In this document: in pieces, positions 41,682 to 49,376 of the stretch
How the letters are laid out: each line of letters starts with the position of its first letter
Numbering within the stretch: position 1 is the first letter of the stretch
NCBI GenBank assembly: GCA_937883755.1
Contig: CAKZYA010000057.1
Span: 1 to 64,000 of the forward strand
Length of the DNA stretch: 64,000 nt
Direction of reading: 5' to 3'
DNA from: an uncultured Flammeovirgaceae bacterium
GTDB lineage: Bacteria > Bacteroidota > Bacteroidia > Cytophagales > Cyclobacteriaceae
Notes under the pieces: model-generated
Seen by the model: only the letters and a program-made list of their open reading frames with translations
The model's database searches: none
Told to the model about the DNA's origin: nothing
Translations under genes and position numbers: made by a program

Positions 41682-42848
41682 ATGAACCTAGCTGAACTTG
41701 ACCAACGATATTATTTACCTGTTTTCAACCGTTATCCCATCGTGTTAGCGCGTGGCGAAGGAAGTCGATTGTGGGATACTGAAGGTAAAGAGTATGTGGA
41801 TATGCTAGCAGGCATTGCAGTGACTAGTGTTGGACACTGTCATCCTAAAATAGTGAAAGCAATTCAGCAGCAGGCGGGTCAGCTTATGCACATTTCCAAC
41901 CTGATTTTAAGTGAACCTCAAGCCCAACTGGCTCAGAAGTTGGCTCAATTCTCGGGGATGGATCGGATATTTCTATCTAATTCAGGAGCCGAAGCGGTAG
42001 AAGGCGCAGTAAAAATTGCCCGGAAGTACGCCCACCAGCAAGGTCGGGGTGGAACAATTATCACGTTTGAAGGAGCTTTTCATGGGAGAACCTTAGCTAC
42101 TGCGGCGGCTGGAAGTCCAAAGTATCAGGAAGGTTACGACCCAATTCCATCGGGTTTCAAAAAAATACCTTACAATGATATTGATGCTTTAAAAGGCGCT
42201 TATTCCGATGAAGTAGCAGCAGTTTTGGTAGAACCAGTGCAGTGGGCGGAAGGCATCCGAGTTGCTCAGTTGGAGTTTCTTCAGTCAGTACGCCAGTGGT
42301 GTGATGAACATAACATTGTACTGATTTTTGATGAAATTCAGTGTGGAGTTGGGCGTACTGGAAAACCGATGGCATACCAACGTTTTGGCGTAAAGCCCGA
42401 TATAATTACCATGGCAAAAGCCCTGGGTAGCGGTTTCCCGATTGGGGCAACATTGTGTGCCGAGAAAATTGCTGAAGTAATTAATAAAGGTGATCATGGC
42501 TCTACCTTTGGTGGGAATCCGCTGGCTTGTGCGGCTGCTTTGGCAACGCTAGAAATTATTGAGGAAGAGAAACTCGCCCAACAAGCTGAAGTATCGGGTT
42601 CTCAATTGATGGGCTATCTTTGCGAGCTTTCAGCTCAAAATTCAGCGATTACTGAAGTAAGTGGTATGGGATTGATGATTGGAGCGAAGCTCAATCAGCC
42701 CGCCCGTCCCGTAGCCGAGCGAATGCTGAGTCACGGAGTAATTGCTAGTGCGGTGGGTAAATATACTATTCGCTTTGTTCCGGCTCTGAATACTCCTTGG
42801 GAAGACTTAAAGAAAGGAGCTGATGCACTAGTAGCCGCTTTAGCTTAA
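41682..42848 (+). CDS. argD: acetylornithine aminotransferase-like class III aminotransferase
   Basis: A 388-residue PLP-dependent class III transaminase closest to acetylornithine/succinyldiaminopimelate aminotransferases. Visible: LWDTEGKEYVDMLAGIAVTS, FLSNSGAEAVEGAVKIARKY, GAFHGRTLATAAAGSPKYQE, Asp in IFDEIQCGVGRTG and the Schiff-base Lys in ITMAKALGSGFPIGA, then HGSTFGGNPLACAAALATLE. Unusual: the motif normally EPIQGEGG reads EPVQWAEGI, so substrate range could differ. No other arginine genes are adjacent, and the symbol is therefore tentative. Confidence 0.85.
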   Translation: MNLAELDQRYYLPVFNRYPIVLARGEGSRLWDTEGKEYVDMLAGIAVTSVGHCHPKIVKAIQQQAGQLMHISNLILSEPQAQLAQKLAQFSGMDRIFLSNSGAEAVEGAVKIARKYAHQQGRGGTIITFEGAFHGRTLATAAAGSPKYQEGYDPIPSGFKKIPYNDIDALKGAYSDEVAAVLVEPVQWAEGIRVAQLEFLQSVRQWCDEHNIVLIFDEIQCGVGRTGKPMAYQRFGVKPDIITMAKALGSGFPIGATLCAEKIAEVINKGDHGSTFGGNPLACAAALATLEIIEEEKLAQQAEVSGSQLMGYLCELSAQNSAITEVSGMGLMIGAKLNQPARPVAERMLSHGVIASAVGKYTIRFVPALNTPWEDLKKGADALVAALA

Positions 42849-42886
42849 GTGAAGAAAGTACTGAAATTAGCAGTCAGACGATTGAC

Positions 42887-43213
42887 TCAATTATTCTTAA
42901 ATGCCGCCGGCAAGTGACGAACCATGAACTCTACCGGCATCAGGCCATAGATTTTGCTGATCATCAGAAAGGTAAGTAACCCTAGAGCATTGCGAGCAAG
43001 CTCGTAGTCAGCACTGACAAAGGTGAAACCAAAGTGCCACTTGAAAAGTGAGAATATTAAGCTAAACCCCAGTGTCCCTACTAAGGCAGCGGTAGCGTAA
43101 AAAGGGACAGATCGCTGCTGCGCCCATTGGCTACCAAACCGGATGAAAAGGTATACTCCGGTATACTGCACGAACAGAATGATAATGGCTACTAAAAAGA
43201 AATCTATTGTCAC
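42887..43213 (-). CDS. small three-TM hypothetical membrane protein
   Basis: A 108-residue membrane protein I do not recognise. Helices at about 5-25 (FFLVAIIILFVQYTGVYLFI), 37-57 (PFYATAALVGTLGFSLIFSL) and 74-92 (ALGLLTFLMISKIYGLM). No functional motif. It stands between two plus-strand genes on the opposite strand and is expressed alone. Confidence 0.6.
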   Translation of the reverse strand: MTIDFFLVAIIILFVQYTGVYLFIRFGSQWAQQRSVPFYATAALVGTLGFSLIFSLFKWHFGFTFVSADYELARNALGLLTFLMISKIYGLMPVEFMVRHLPAAFKNN

Positions 43214-43372
43214 GGTACTAAAATTTTACTAACCTTAACCTAATTTACCAAACTCGGCGAAGTTTACCCAGACTTGTATTATGCCATCTGCTTGAGAAAA
43301 GGGAAGGAGTTAGTGTTTGGGCTACTTTAAATCTACAAATTATGTTCCAGAATTGCTAAGTTCAACGAATTT

Positions 43373-44476
43373 ATGGTCTGGGTCGTTGCACTATTTTTTT
43401 TCATAGCCTGGTTATGTCAGGTAGGATGGTACTATAACTTATATCAGACCTGGAATCAGTACGTTCCTCCTTTGTACTCATCGTCTCATGAACCTCCGGT
43501 TTCTATCATAGTTTGCGCCCATAATGAGTGCTCCAATCTAGAGGTGCTGTTGCCTTTACTGTACCAACAACAATATCCGGTTTATGAGATCGTCGTAGTA
43601 GAAGATACTTCGTACGATGATAGCTTGGATTTTCTCTTGGCTCAAAAAGAGCAGCAGCCTAATCTGAGAATTGTGTGGCTACGGAATCGGCCTGAGCATA
43701 TAGGTGGCAAGAAATACGCCCTAACACTGGGTATACGAGCGGCACAATACGATCATCTGCTATTAACTGATGCTGATTGTCGTCCGTGTGGCCCCCATTG
43801 GATACAACAAATGGTACAGCACTGGCAAGCCAAGTGCGATTTTGTCTTGGGGTATTCGCCTTACCAAAGACAGAAGGGGCTTCTAAATATGTTTATTCGC
43901 TACGAAACCTTGCATACGGGCATGATGTATCTAGGAGCTGCTCTGAGGGGATATGCTTATATGGGGGTTGGCCGGAACTTAGCCTATCGGAAATTGTTCT
44001 TCTTAGACAAAGGAGGATTTCGTAAGCATTGGCATATTACCGGAGGAGATGATGACCTGTTTGTAAACCAGCACGCGACGGATAAAAACACAGCAATTGT
44101 TATTCATCCTGACAGCCAAGTGCTCTCAATTCCGAAAACGAGTTGGAAAGCATATATTCGGCAGAAAACCCGCCACCTAAGTGTGGGTAAATATTACAAA
44201 ACGCGAGATAAACGGTGGCTAGGGATATTTTCAGTAACAACTATTGGGTTTTGGTTAGGCTGGCTATTTTTAATGTTTATTGGGGCGTGGGTATGGGCAT
44301 TGGTCAGTATAATAATTCGCTGGGGATTGATGGCTTTGGCTTTTCGCGTAGCTTCTCATAAATTGGATGACTCAATTCCCTTACATATACTGCCAATATT
44401 CGATTTTTTATACGTTATTTACTATATAAGCATTGGCCCCACTGCCCTGCTTTCAAAATATATCCGATGGAAGTGA
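43373..44476 (+). CDS. family 2 glycosyltransferase, membrane bound
   Basis: A 367-residue GT2 enzyme. An N-terminal TM helix (VALFFFIAWLCQVGWYYNLY) precedes the GT-A domain: PPVSIIVCAHNECSNLEVLL, YEIVVVEDTSYDDSLDFLL, a DxD-like LLTDADCRPCGPHWIQQM, and the acceptor-side GGDDDLFVNQ. The basic RQKTRHLSVGKYY after it resembles the product-channel motif (Q/RxxRW). Two or more C-terminal TM helices (about 275-310 and 335-360) follow. Donor and acceptor are unknown. It overlaps the following sigma gene by 10 bases, so they are co-expressed. Confidence 0.9.
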   Translation: MVWVVALFFFIAWLCQVGWYYNLYQTWNQYVPPLYSSSHEPPVSIIVCAHNECSNLEVLLPLLYQQQYPVYEIVVVEDTSYDDSLDFLLAQKEQQPNLRIVWLRNRPEHIGGKKYALTLGIRAAQYDHLLLTDADCRPCGPHWIQQMVQHWQAKCDFVLGYSPYQRQKGLLNMFIRYETLHTGMMYLGAALRGYAYMGVGRNLAYRKLFFLDKGGFRKHWHITGGDDDLFVNQHATDKNTAIVIHPDSQVLSIPKTSWKAYIRQKTRHLSVGKYYKTRDKRWLGIFSVTTIGFWLGWLFLMFIGAWVWALVSIIIRWGLMALAFRVASHKLDDSIPLHILPIFDFLYVIYYISIGPTALLSKYIRWK

Positions 44477-45075
44477 AAAAAGATTTTTCCAAGAAAGCGC
44501 TAGAAGACTTCCGGCTGATTGACGAAGCCACCAAGAATAACGATGAGCAAGCTTACGCTGAGCTGATGCGTCGCTACAAAAAGCCTGTTTACCATATGGT
44601 ACTGAAAATGGTGCGTAATGTAGATGATGCAGAAGATTTAACCATTGAAGCCTTTGCTAAGGCATTTAAAAGCCTCCATCGATTCAAAAAAGATTATACC
44701 TTCAGTACCTGGCTATTCCGGATTGCTACCAATAATGCCATTGACTTTATCCGTAAAAAGAAATTAGAAACCCTGAGTCTGAATACGTCTTTTAAGGATG
44801 ATAATGGTGATTCTGTAAATATTGATGTAGAGGATAATAACCTTGATCCGCAGGAAGAAGCCATTAAGGAACAGAAAAAAGAACTGGTACGGCAGTTTGT
44901 TACCAAGCTACCCCCTAAGTATCAACGCTTGGTTAAACTTCGCTACTTCCAGGAATTTTCGTATGATGAGATTGCCAAAGAACTAGATGCGCCGCTCGGT
45001 ACGGTAAAAGCCCAACTCCACCGCGCCCGCGAACTGATGTACGAGTTGGTGAAGAACAAAAAAGAACACATCTGA
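44467..45075 (+). CDS. ECF-type RNA polymerase sigma factor
   Basis: A 202-residue sigma-70 family protein with region 2 (ELMRRYKKPVYHMVLKMVRN, DAEDLTIEAFAKAFKSLHRF, STWLFRIATNNAIDFIRKKK) and region 4 (LPPKYQRLVKLRYFQEFSYD, EIAKELDAPLGTVKAQLHRA). An acidic linker (NIDVEDNNLDPQEEAIKEQK) joins them. No anti-sigma gene is adjacent; the overlapping glycosyltransferase upstream may share its transcript. Targets unknown. Confidence 0.94.
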   Translation: MEVKKDFSKKALEDFRLIDEATKNNDEQAYAELMRRYKKPVYHMVLKMVRNVDDAEDLTIEAFAKAFKSLHRFKKDYTFSTWLFRIATNNAIDFIRKKKLETLSLNTSFKDDNGDSVNIDVEDNNLDPQEEAIKEQKKELVRQFVTKLPPKYQRLVKLRYFQEFSYDEIAKELDAPLGTVKAQLHRARELMYELVKNKKEHI

Positions 45076-45087
45076 AATGACCGATGG

Positions 45088-45139
45088 ATAATGATTGATG
45101 ATTAATTCACTAATCATTATTCATCAATCATTATTCATT
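45088..45139. repeat. solo repeat of the S23-element end family
   Basis: Contains an exact copy of ATAATGATTGATGA (45088-45101) also found at 29304-29317 and 29757-29770, followed by TTCACTAATCAT (45106-45117) and two copies of AATCATTATTCAT. Arms 45090-45106 and 45116-45132 form an imperfect hairpin. It looks like the two ends of the S23-like element joined without its gene. It ends against the ATG of rsmG. Confidence 0.55.
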
Positions 45140-45778
45140 ATGACGCCTTCCCTGCAGCTCGACCGAATTTTTGCTTACTTTCCTGATCTTACTGACCAGC
45201 AAAAGCAGCAGTTAGCGGAACTTGCCCCACTGTACCGGGAGTGGAATGAGAAAATTAATGTGATCTCCCGAAGGGATATTGATAATATCTACATTCACCA
45301 CGTTTTACATTCGTTAGCAATCGCTAAGATAATTTCTTTCCAACCGGGCACTAAAGTACTGGACATAGGTACTGGAGGTGGGTTCCCTGGCATTCCGTTA
45401 GCCATCTTATTTCCTGATACTCAATTTCGCCTAGTAGATTCTATTGGTAAGAAAATTAAAGTGGTGCAATCAGTAGCTGAGGCTATGGGGCTGACCAATG
45501 TGTTAGCGGTACATCAGCGTGCCGAAAAGGTGAAAGGTTCTTTTGATTTTGTGGTAACTCGGGCGGTAGCGCGTCTTCAGTTACTTTGGGCTTGGTGTCA
45601 CAAGAAAATTCTGCCTGAATCAAAGCATAGCCTGCCCAATGGAATACTTTGCCTAAAGGGAGGGGATTTAACCGAGGAGCTTAAAGAATCAAATCTACCC
45701 CATCAGCTTTATTCGTTATCCGAATTTTTTAAGGAAGATTTTTTTGAGACAAAGCAAGTGGTGTATGTGGAAGGGTAA
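45140..45778 (+). CDS. rsmG: 16S rRNA (guanine-527-N7) methyltransferase RsmG
   Basis: A 212-residue SAM-dependent methyltransferase modifying G527 of 16S rRNA (GidB). The SAM-binding motif is VLDIGTGGGFPGIPLAI, then FRLVDSIGKKIKVVQSV and VHQRAEKVKGSFDFVVTRAV with the typical RAV; earlier the family block EWNEKINVISRRDIDNIYIH, HHVLHSLAI. The preferred ATG is 45140; the frame opens at 45095 but the added residues come from the repeat just upstream. Loss of RsmG gives low-level streptomycin resistance in other bacteria. Confidence 0.95.
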   Translation: MTPSLQLDRIFAYFPDLTDQQKQQLAELAPLYREWNEKINVISRRDIDNIYIHHVLHSLAIAKIISFQPGTKVLDIGTGGGFPGIPLAILFPDTQFRLVDSIGKKIKVVQSVAEAMGLTNVLAVHQRAEKVKGSFDFVVTRAVARLQLLWAWCHKKILPESKHSLPNGILCLKGGDLTEELKESNLPHQLYSLSEFFKEDFFETKQVVYVEG

Positions 45779-45802
45779 AATGACCTATTGAGCTTCTAAT
45801 TC

Positions 45803-46125
45803 TCAATATTTTGTTCTTAGAAGGTGATACAACTCTTCGTATTTTTCCGAATTATTAGTATCCGAGTATCTCACGTAGCCTTCAGTTGAGTTATTAGCAA
45901 CCTACGAACCGGTTTCCCTCTTTTTCGCTTTATTGTTTCTTCCCAGTAAGCTAAGTCGCTATCTAAGTTGATGAACTGGTTTATGCTAATCAGGCGTTTT
46001 ATCACTAATGTATCCTTGCCTAAAATAGTCAACTGCTTGTAGGTAGATAAGATCTTTATTAACATGATTATTCCAAAGAAGGTCGTTAGGCTAAATGCAA
46101 ACGCTAGGTTCTGAGTTTTAAGCAC
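45803..46125 (-). pseudogene. frameshifted small membrane protein gene
   Basis: The frame from GTG 46125 encodes a TM protein (LAFAFSLTTFFGIIMLIKIL, then TYKQLTILGKDTLVIKRLIS) and ends at a TGA (45871-45873) after RRLLITQLKAT. Just before that stop, another frame opens and reads VANNSTEGYVRYSDTNNSEK, then YEELYHLLRTKY, to a TGA at 45803-45805, which looks like a true protein C-terminus. The switch point is near 45900. Either a natural frameshift or a sequencing error. No family is recognised, though the fold could be a small PH-like domain. Confidence 0.5.
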
Positions 46126-46212
46126 CGATAAGTATAGACCGTATTAATAGTCGTAAACGTGAGCCAGAAGCCTAGTAAGATTCAATTCTGTCTACTCATC
46201 TTCTCACCCTAA

Positions 46213-47478
46213 CTATGTTTTCTGCTTCTTCTTCTTAGCAGCCGGGAACAGAATATTATTTAGAATCAATCGATAACCGGGAGAGTTAGGGTGCAGGTTG
46301 AGATCAGTGGGTGCTTCCCCTACCCGATGCTGGTAGTCTTCGGGATCGTGTCCGCCGTAGAATGTCCAGAATCCTTTGCCAAACACTCCGTGAATATACT
46401 TCGCCTCTCCGGCTGACTTGGTTTCACCCAGTACTACTACGTCAGGGCGAATTAAGCTTTTGCGGAAGGCGGTGGTTTGTCCCATAAACCCTTTCACAAT
46501 TCGTTCGTGGTTTTGGGTAAGCATCGTCGGGATAGGATCCCATTTAGCGGAAAACTCAAATAAGTTAAAAAAGTCATTGTCCTGGCTTAAACCCCGGGAA
46601 CGAGGGTCAACGTCGATATTAGAGTATTCGTACTCGTAAGGATTATAAACAATCTGAAAATCCTGGAAGGCAAAGGTATTTTCGAACTTTAGTTTCTCCT
46701 GGGCATTGGGATCAGCATTATCACCATCGTACATCGGCCCACAGATATCCACTCCATCAGCAGCCAGCGCAATATCGTAGGTATCGGTAGCCGAACACAT
46801 GGCAAACATAAACCCGCCCCCAGATACAAAATCCCGGATTTTCTTTACTACTCCCAATTTTAGTTGAGAAACCTTATCAAATCCGTGCTCGCGAGCCGTT
46901 TCTTCGTACTTGCGCTGTCGCTCGATATACCAGGGAGCATTACGATAGATGCGATAAAACTTACCGTACTGTCCAGTAAAATCCTCGTGATGGAGGTGTA
47001 ACCAGTCGTACTCTGGTAGTTTGTCGTACATTACCTCATCATCAAACAGTACCTCGTAAGGAATTTCAGCGTAGGTAAGCGCTAAGGTCACGGCATCATC
47101 CCAAGGTTGTTTACTCTTAGGAGAATAAACGGCAATCTTAGGATGTTTCTCCAGCTTCATCAAGTCCTTGTTAGACGATGGGCTGGCAATCACACTTATG
47201 ATCTGATTATACTGAGCATCAGAGATCACTTCGTAGCTCACGCCCCGAATCACACATTCGTTTTCCAGCTTCTGGTAATATTTACTAGCGAAGCTCCCTC
47301 CTCGGTAGTTTAATAACCAATCTACTTCGCCATCTTGCTGCAACACCCAGTAGGCAATTCCGTAAGCTTTTAGGTGGTTGGATTGCACTTGATCCATGGG
47401 GAGCAAAATGTAGGATGCCTGAGCGCACCCACAGATAAACGCCAACAATAAGCCGGTTAACACAAGTTTCATATTCAT
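46213..47478 (-). CDS. exported conserved protein commonly mislabelled asparagine synthetase B
   Basis: A 421-residue exported protein (signal KLVLTGLLLAFICGCAQAS, perhaps a lipoprotein). The opening SYILLPMDQVQSNHLKAYGI, YWVLQQDGEVDWLLNYRGGS and later FVSGGGFMFAMCSATDTYDI, IHGVFGKGFWTFYGGHDPED match a Bacteroidota family that databases often call asparagine synthetase B, although it has neither the glutaminase nor the ATP-pyrophosphatase domain of AsnB. The GGGFMFAMC stretch resembles a ThuA/GATase1-like fold. True function unknown. It is transcribed alone. Confidence 0.75.
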   Translation of the reverse strand: MNMKLVLTGLLLAFICGCAQASYILLPMDQVQSNHLKAYGIAYWVLQQDGEVDWLLNYRGGSFASKYYQKLENECVIRGVSYEVISDAQYNQIISVIASPSSNKDLMKLEKHPKIAVYSPKSKQPWDDAVTLALTYAEIPYEVLFDDEVMYDKLPEYDWLHLHHEDFTGQYGKFYRIYRNAPWYIERQRKYEETAREHGFDKVSQLKLGVVKKIRDFVSGGGFMFAMCSATDTYDIALAADGVDICGPMYDGDNADPNAQEKLKFENTFAFQDFQIVYNPYEYEYSNIDVDPRSRGLSQDNDFFNLFEFSAKWDPIPTMLTQNHERIVKGFMGQTTAFRKSLIRPDVVVLGETKSAGEAKYIHGVFGKGFWTFYGGHDPEDYQHRVGEAPTDLNLHPNSPGYRLILNNILFPAAKKKKQKT

Positions 47479-47642
47479 AAGCTATCCTGTTACTATTTTA
47501 ATGAATAATTCTTACGATTTATTGCCAAAAAACGAGGAATATTATTGGCAAGATATTATTCTGAAAGTAAAGAAAAATTGCGAATAATATAGCTTAACAA
47601 ACAATAGTTTGCCAAATTTATCTTACGTATGTACTGTTCTTT

Positions 47643-48881
47643 ATGAATCTGATCAATAATATAGAAGAAAGCCTGAAGGCAATAAAAGATAATTTATTGC
47701 GAACTACCCTCACTGCTCTGATTATTGCGCTAGGTATTACAGCCTTAGTAGGCATACTAACGGCCATTGATGGCATTCAAGCTTCGGTAGATGATAGTTT
47801 TGCGAGCTTAGGAGTAAATTCATTTACTATTCGGAAGAAGCGAGGTGGTAACCGCCGTAGCCAGCAAGGACGTACCGAAAAGAACTACCCACCTATCCGT
47901 TACAGTGATGTAAGGTCTTTCAAGAAAAGGTATAATTACCCCGCTCAGATTTCAGTAAAGACGTTTGTGACTAGGAACGCTGAGGTGAAACGAGGCTCAA
48001 AAAAGACCAACCCCAATACCCGAGTAATAGGAAGTGATGAGAACTATTTGATTACTGAGGGAGTCAACCTTAGCGAGGGGCGGAATTTTTCTGCATTGGA
48101 TATTGAAAAAGGCACTAATGTAGCTATCATTGGCAAAGAACTGATAAACACTTTGTTTGAAGGTAATGAAAAACCGTTGAGCCAGGAAATAGTAGTTTTT
48201 GGTAGTCGCTTTCAGGTAATTGGCATACTAGAAGACCAAGGGGCTGCCGCTGGCGACAATGCCAACCGTCGGGTGATTATTCCAATTAACAAAGGTAGAC
48301 AGTTGGCTACTAACCAGGCTCTAGAATATACTATTACAGCAAACGTAGGTGGAACGGGAGTGATTGACGTGGCAATGGGAGAAGCCACTAGTTTGATGCA
48401 GGCTGTTCGGCAAGACCCCATTGGTAGCGAGCTATCCTTTGAGATTGAAGAGAAAAAATCATTGAGTGAGCAACTGGGCGAAATTACGGGTTATTTACGG
48501 ATTGGCGGCTTTGCTATCGGACTGATTACTTTACTGGGTGCCTCTATTGCTTTAATGAATATCATGATGGTGTCAGTCACTGAGCGCACCCGAGAAATTG
48601 GTGTAAGGAAAGCCTTAGGAGCTACTCCGCAACGCATTCGCCAGCAATTTTTGATGGAAGCTATTGTAATCTGTCAGATAGGGGGTATCGCTGGAGTTTT
48701 GTTCGGTATGGGAATTGGTAATGTAGTCGCCCGATTCATGGACGTTGGTCAATTCATCGTACCCTGGCTCTGGATTCTGAGCGCGCTCTTGATCTGTATT
48801 GGTGTCGGTATTTTTTCTGGATACTACCCCGCTTACAAAGCTTCTAAGCTTGACCCGATTGAGTCACTTCGGTTTGAGTAG
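47643..48881 (+). CDS. FtsX/MacB-type ABC transporter permease (four-TM form)
   Basis: A 412-residue permease with the classic MacB plan: TM1 at about 20-42 (TTLTALIIALGITALVGILT), a large periplasmic MacB-PCD domain, then three C-terminal TM helices in an FtsX block (ALMNIMMVSVTERTREIGVR, KALGATPQRIRQQFLMEAIV), ending PIESLRFE. Half the size of the tandem permeases earlier and less like them. No ATPase gene is adjacent. Likely part of a LolCDE- or MacB-like exporter; substrate unknown. Confidence 0.9.
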   Translation: MNLINNIEESLKAIKDNLLRTTLTALIIALGITALVGILTAIDGIQASVDDSFASLGVNSFTIRKKRGGNRRSQQGRTEKNYPPIRYSDVRSFKKRYNYPAQISVKTFVTRNAEVKRGSKKTNPNTRVIGSDENYLITEGVNLSEGRNFSALDIEKGTNVAIIGKELINTLFEGNEKPLSQEIVVFGSRFQVIGILEDQGAAAGDNANRRVIIPINKGRQLATNQALEYTITANVGGTGVIDVAMGEATSLMQAVRQDPIGSELSFEIEEKKSLSEQLGEITGYLRIGGFAIGLITLLGASIALMNIMMVSVTERTREIGVRKALGATPQRIRQQFLMEAIVICQIGGIAGVLFGMGIGNVVARFMDVGQFIVPWLWILSALLICIGVGIFSGYYPAYKASKLDPIESLRFE

Positions 48882-48908
48882 CTATTTTGTGCATTATTGA
48901 GGCGACCA

Positions 48909-49373
48909 TTATTCTGCAATAGTAATTGTAAATGTCGTGGTCAACCCAACACTAAAGTTTCTAGGCAGCTTTTCAACGCCAAATATTGCTCTTGAATGCT
49001 GTCCTTTGGCTCCTAAAATATTCGCGAATAAATCAGAAGCACCATCTACTACTTTTGGTGAGTCATCCCAATCATCACTCGCTTGAAAATAAGCATCAAT
49101 GTGATTTAATCCAATCAAATGGTCAAAGCCGACTTTTCCGTGTATTTGTGCCAACACATTCATAGCACATAATTTCATAGCTTGGTAACCGTCTTCAGTC
49201 GTTAATTCACTTCCTAAACGTCCGGTGTATAAGTATTTTCCATCTAGGATTGGAAATTGAATTGCTACGTAGGCAATATTGTTTCTAATATTCACTGATA
49301 CATAGTTGCCACCAGGGTTTGATATCTCAGGAAGTTTCAGCCCTATTTCGCTTAGTTTATCTAGCGGCTTCAT
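48909..49373 (-). CDS. RidA family protein
   Basis: A 154-residue protein of the RidA/YjgF/UK114 family, some of which hydrolyse reactive enamine/imine intermediates. Family marks: the VSVNIRNNIAYVAIQFPILD strand region, YTGRLGSELTTEDGYQAMKL, DHLIGLNHIDAYFQASDDW and a C-terminal HSRAIFGVEKLPRNFSVGLT, which differs from the canonical RxAVxVxxLPxxxxVE; the catalytic-site Arg is in HSRAIF. This long subgroup (near 150 residues) may not have deaminase activity. It is 3 bases from the next gene. Confidence 0.85.
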   Translation of the reverse strand: MKPLDKLSEIGLKLPEISNPGGNYVSVNIRNNIAYVAIQFPILDGKYLYTGRLGSELTTEDGYQAMKLCAMNVLAQIHGKVGFDHLIGLNHIDAYFQASDDWDDSPKVVDGASDLFANILGAKGQHSRAIFGVEKLPRNFSVGLTTTFTITIAE

Positions 49374-49376
49374 AGA

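Noticed and set aside
46213-47478. Asparagine synthetase
   Set aside because: No N-terminal nucleophile Cys glutaminase domain and no SGGxDS pyrophosphatase loop are seen, and the protein has an export signal.
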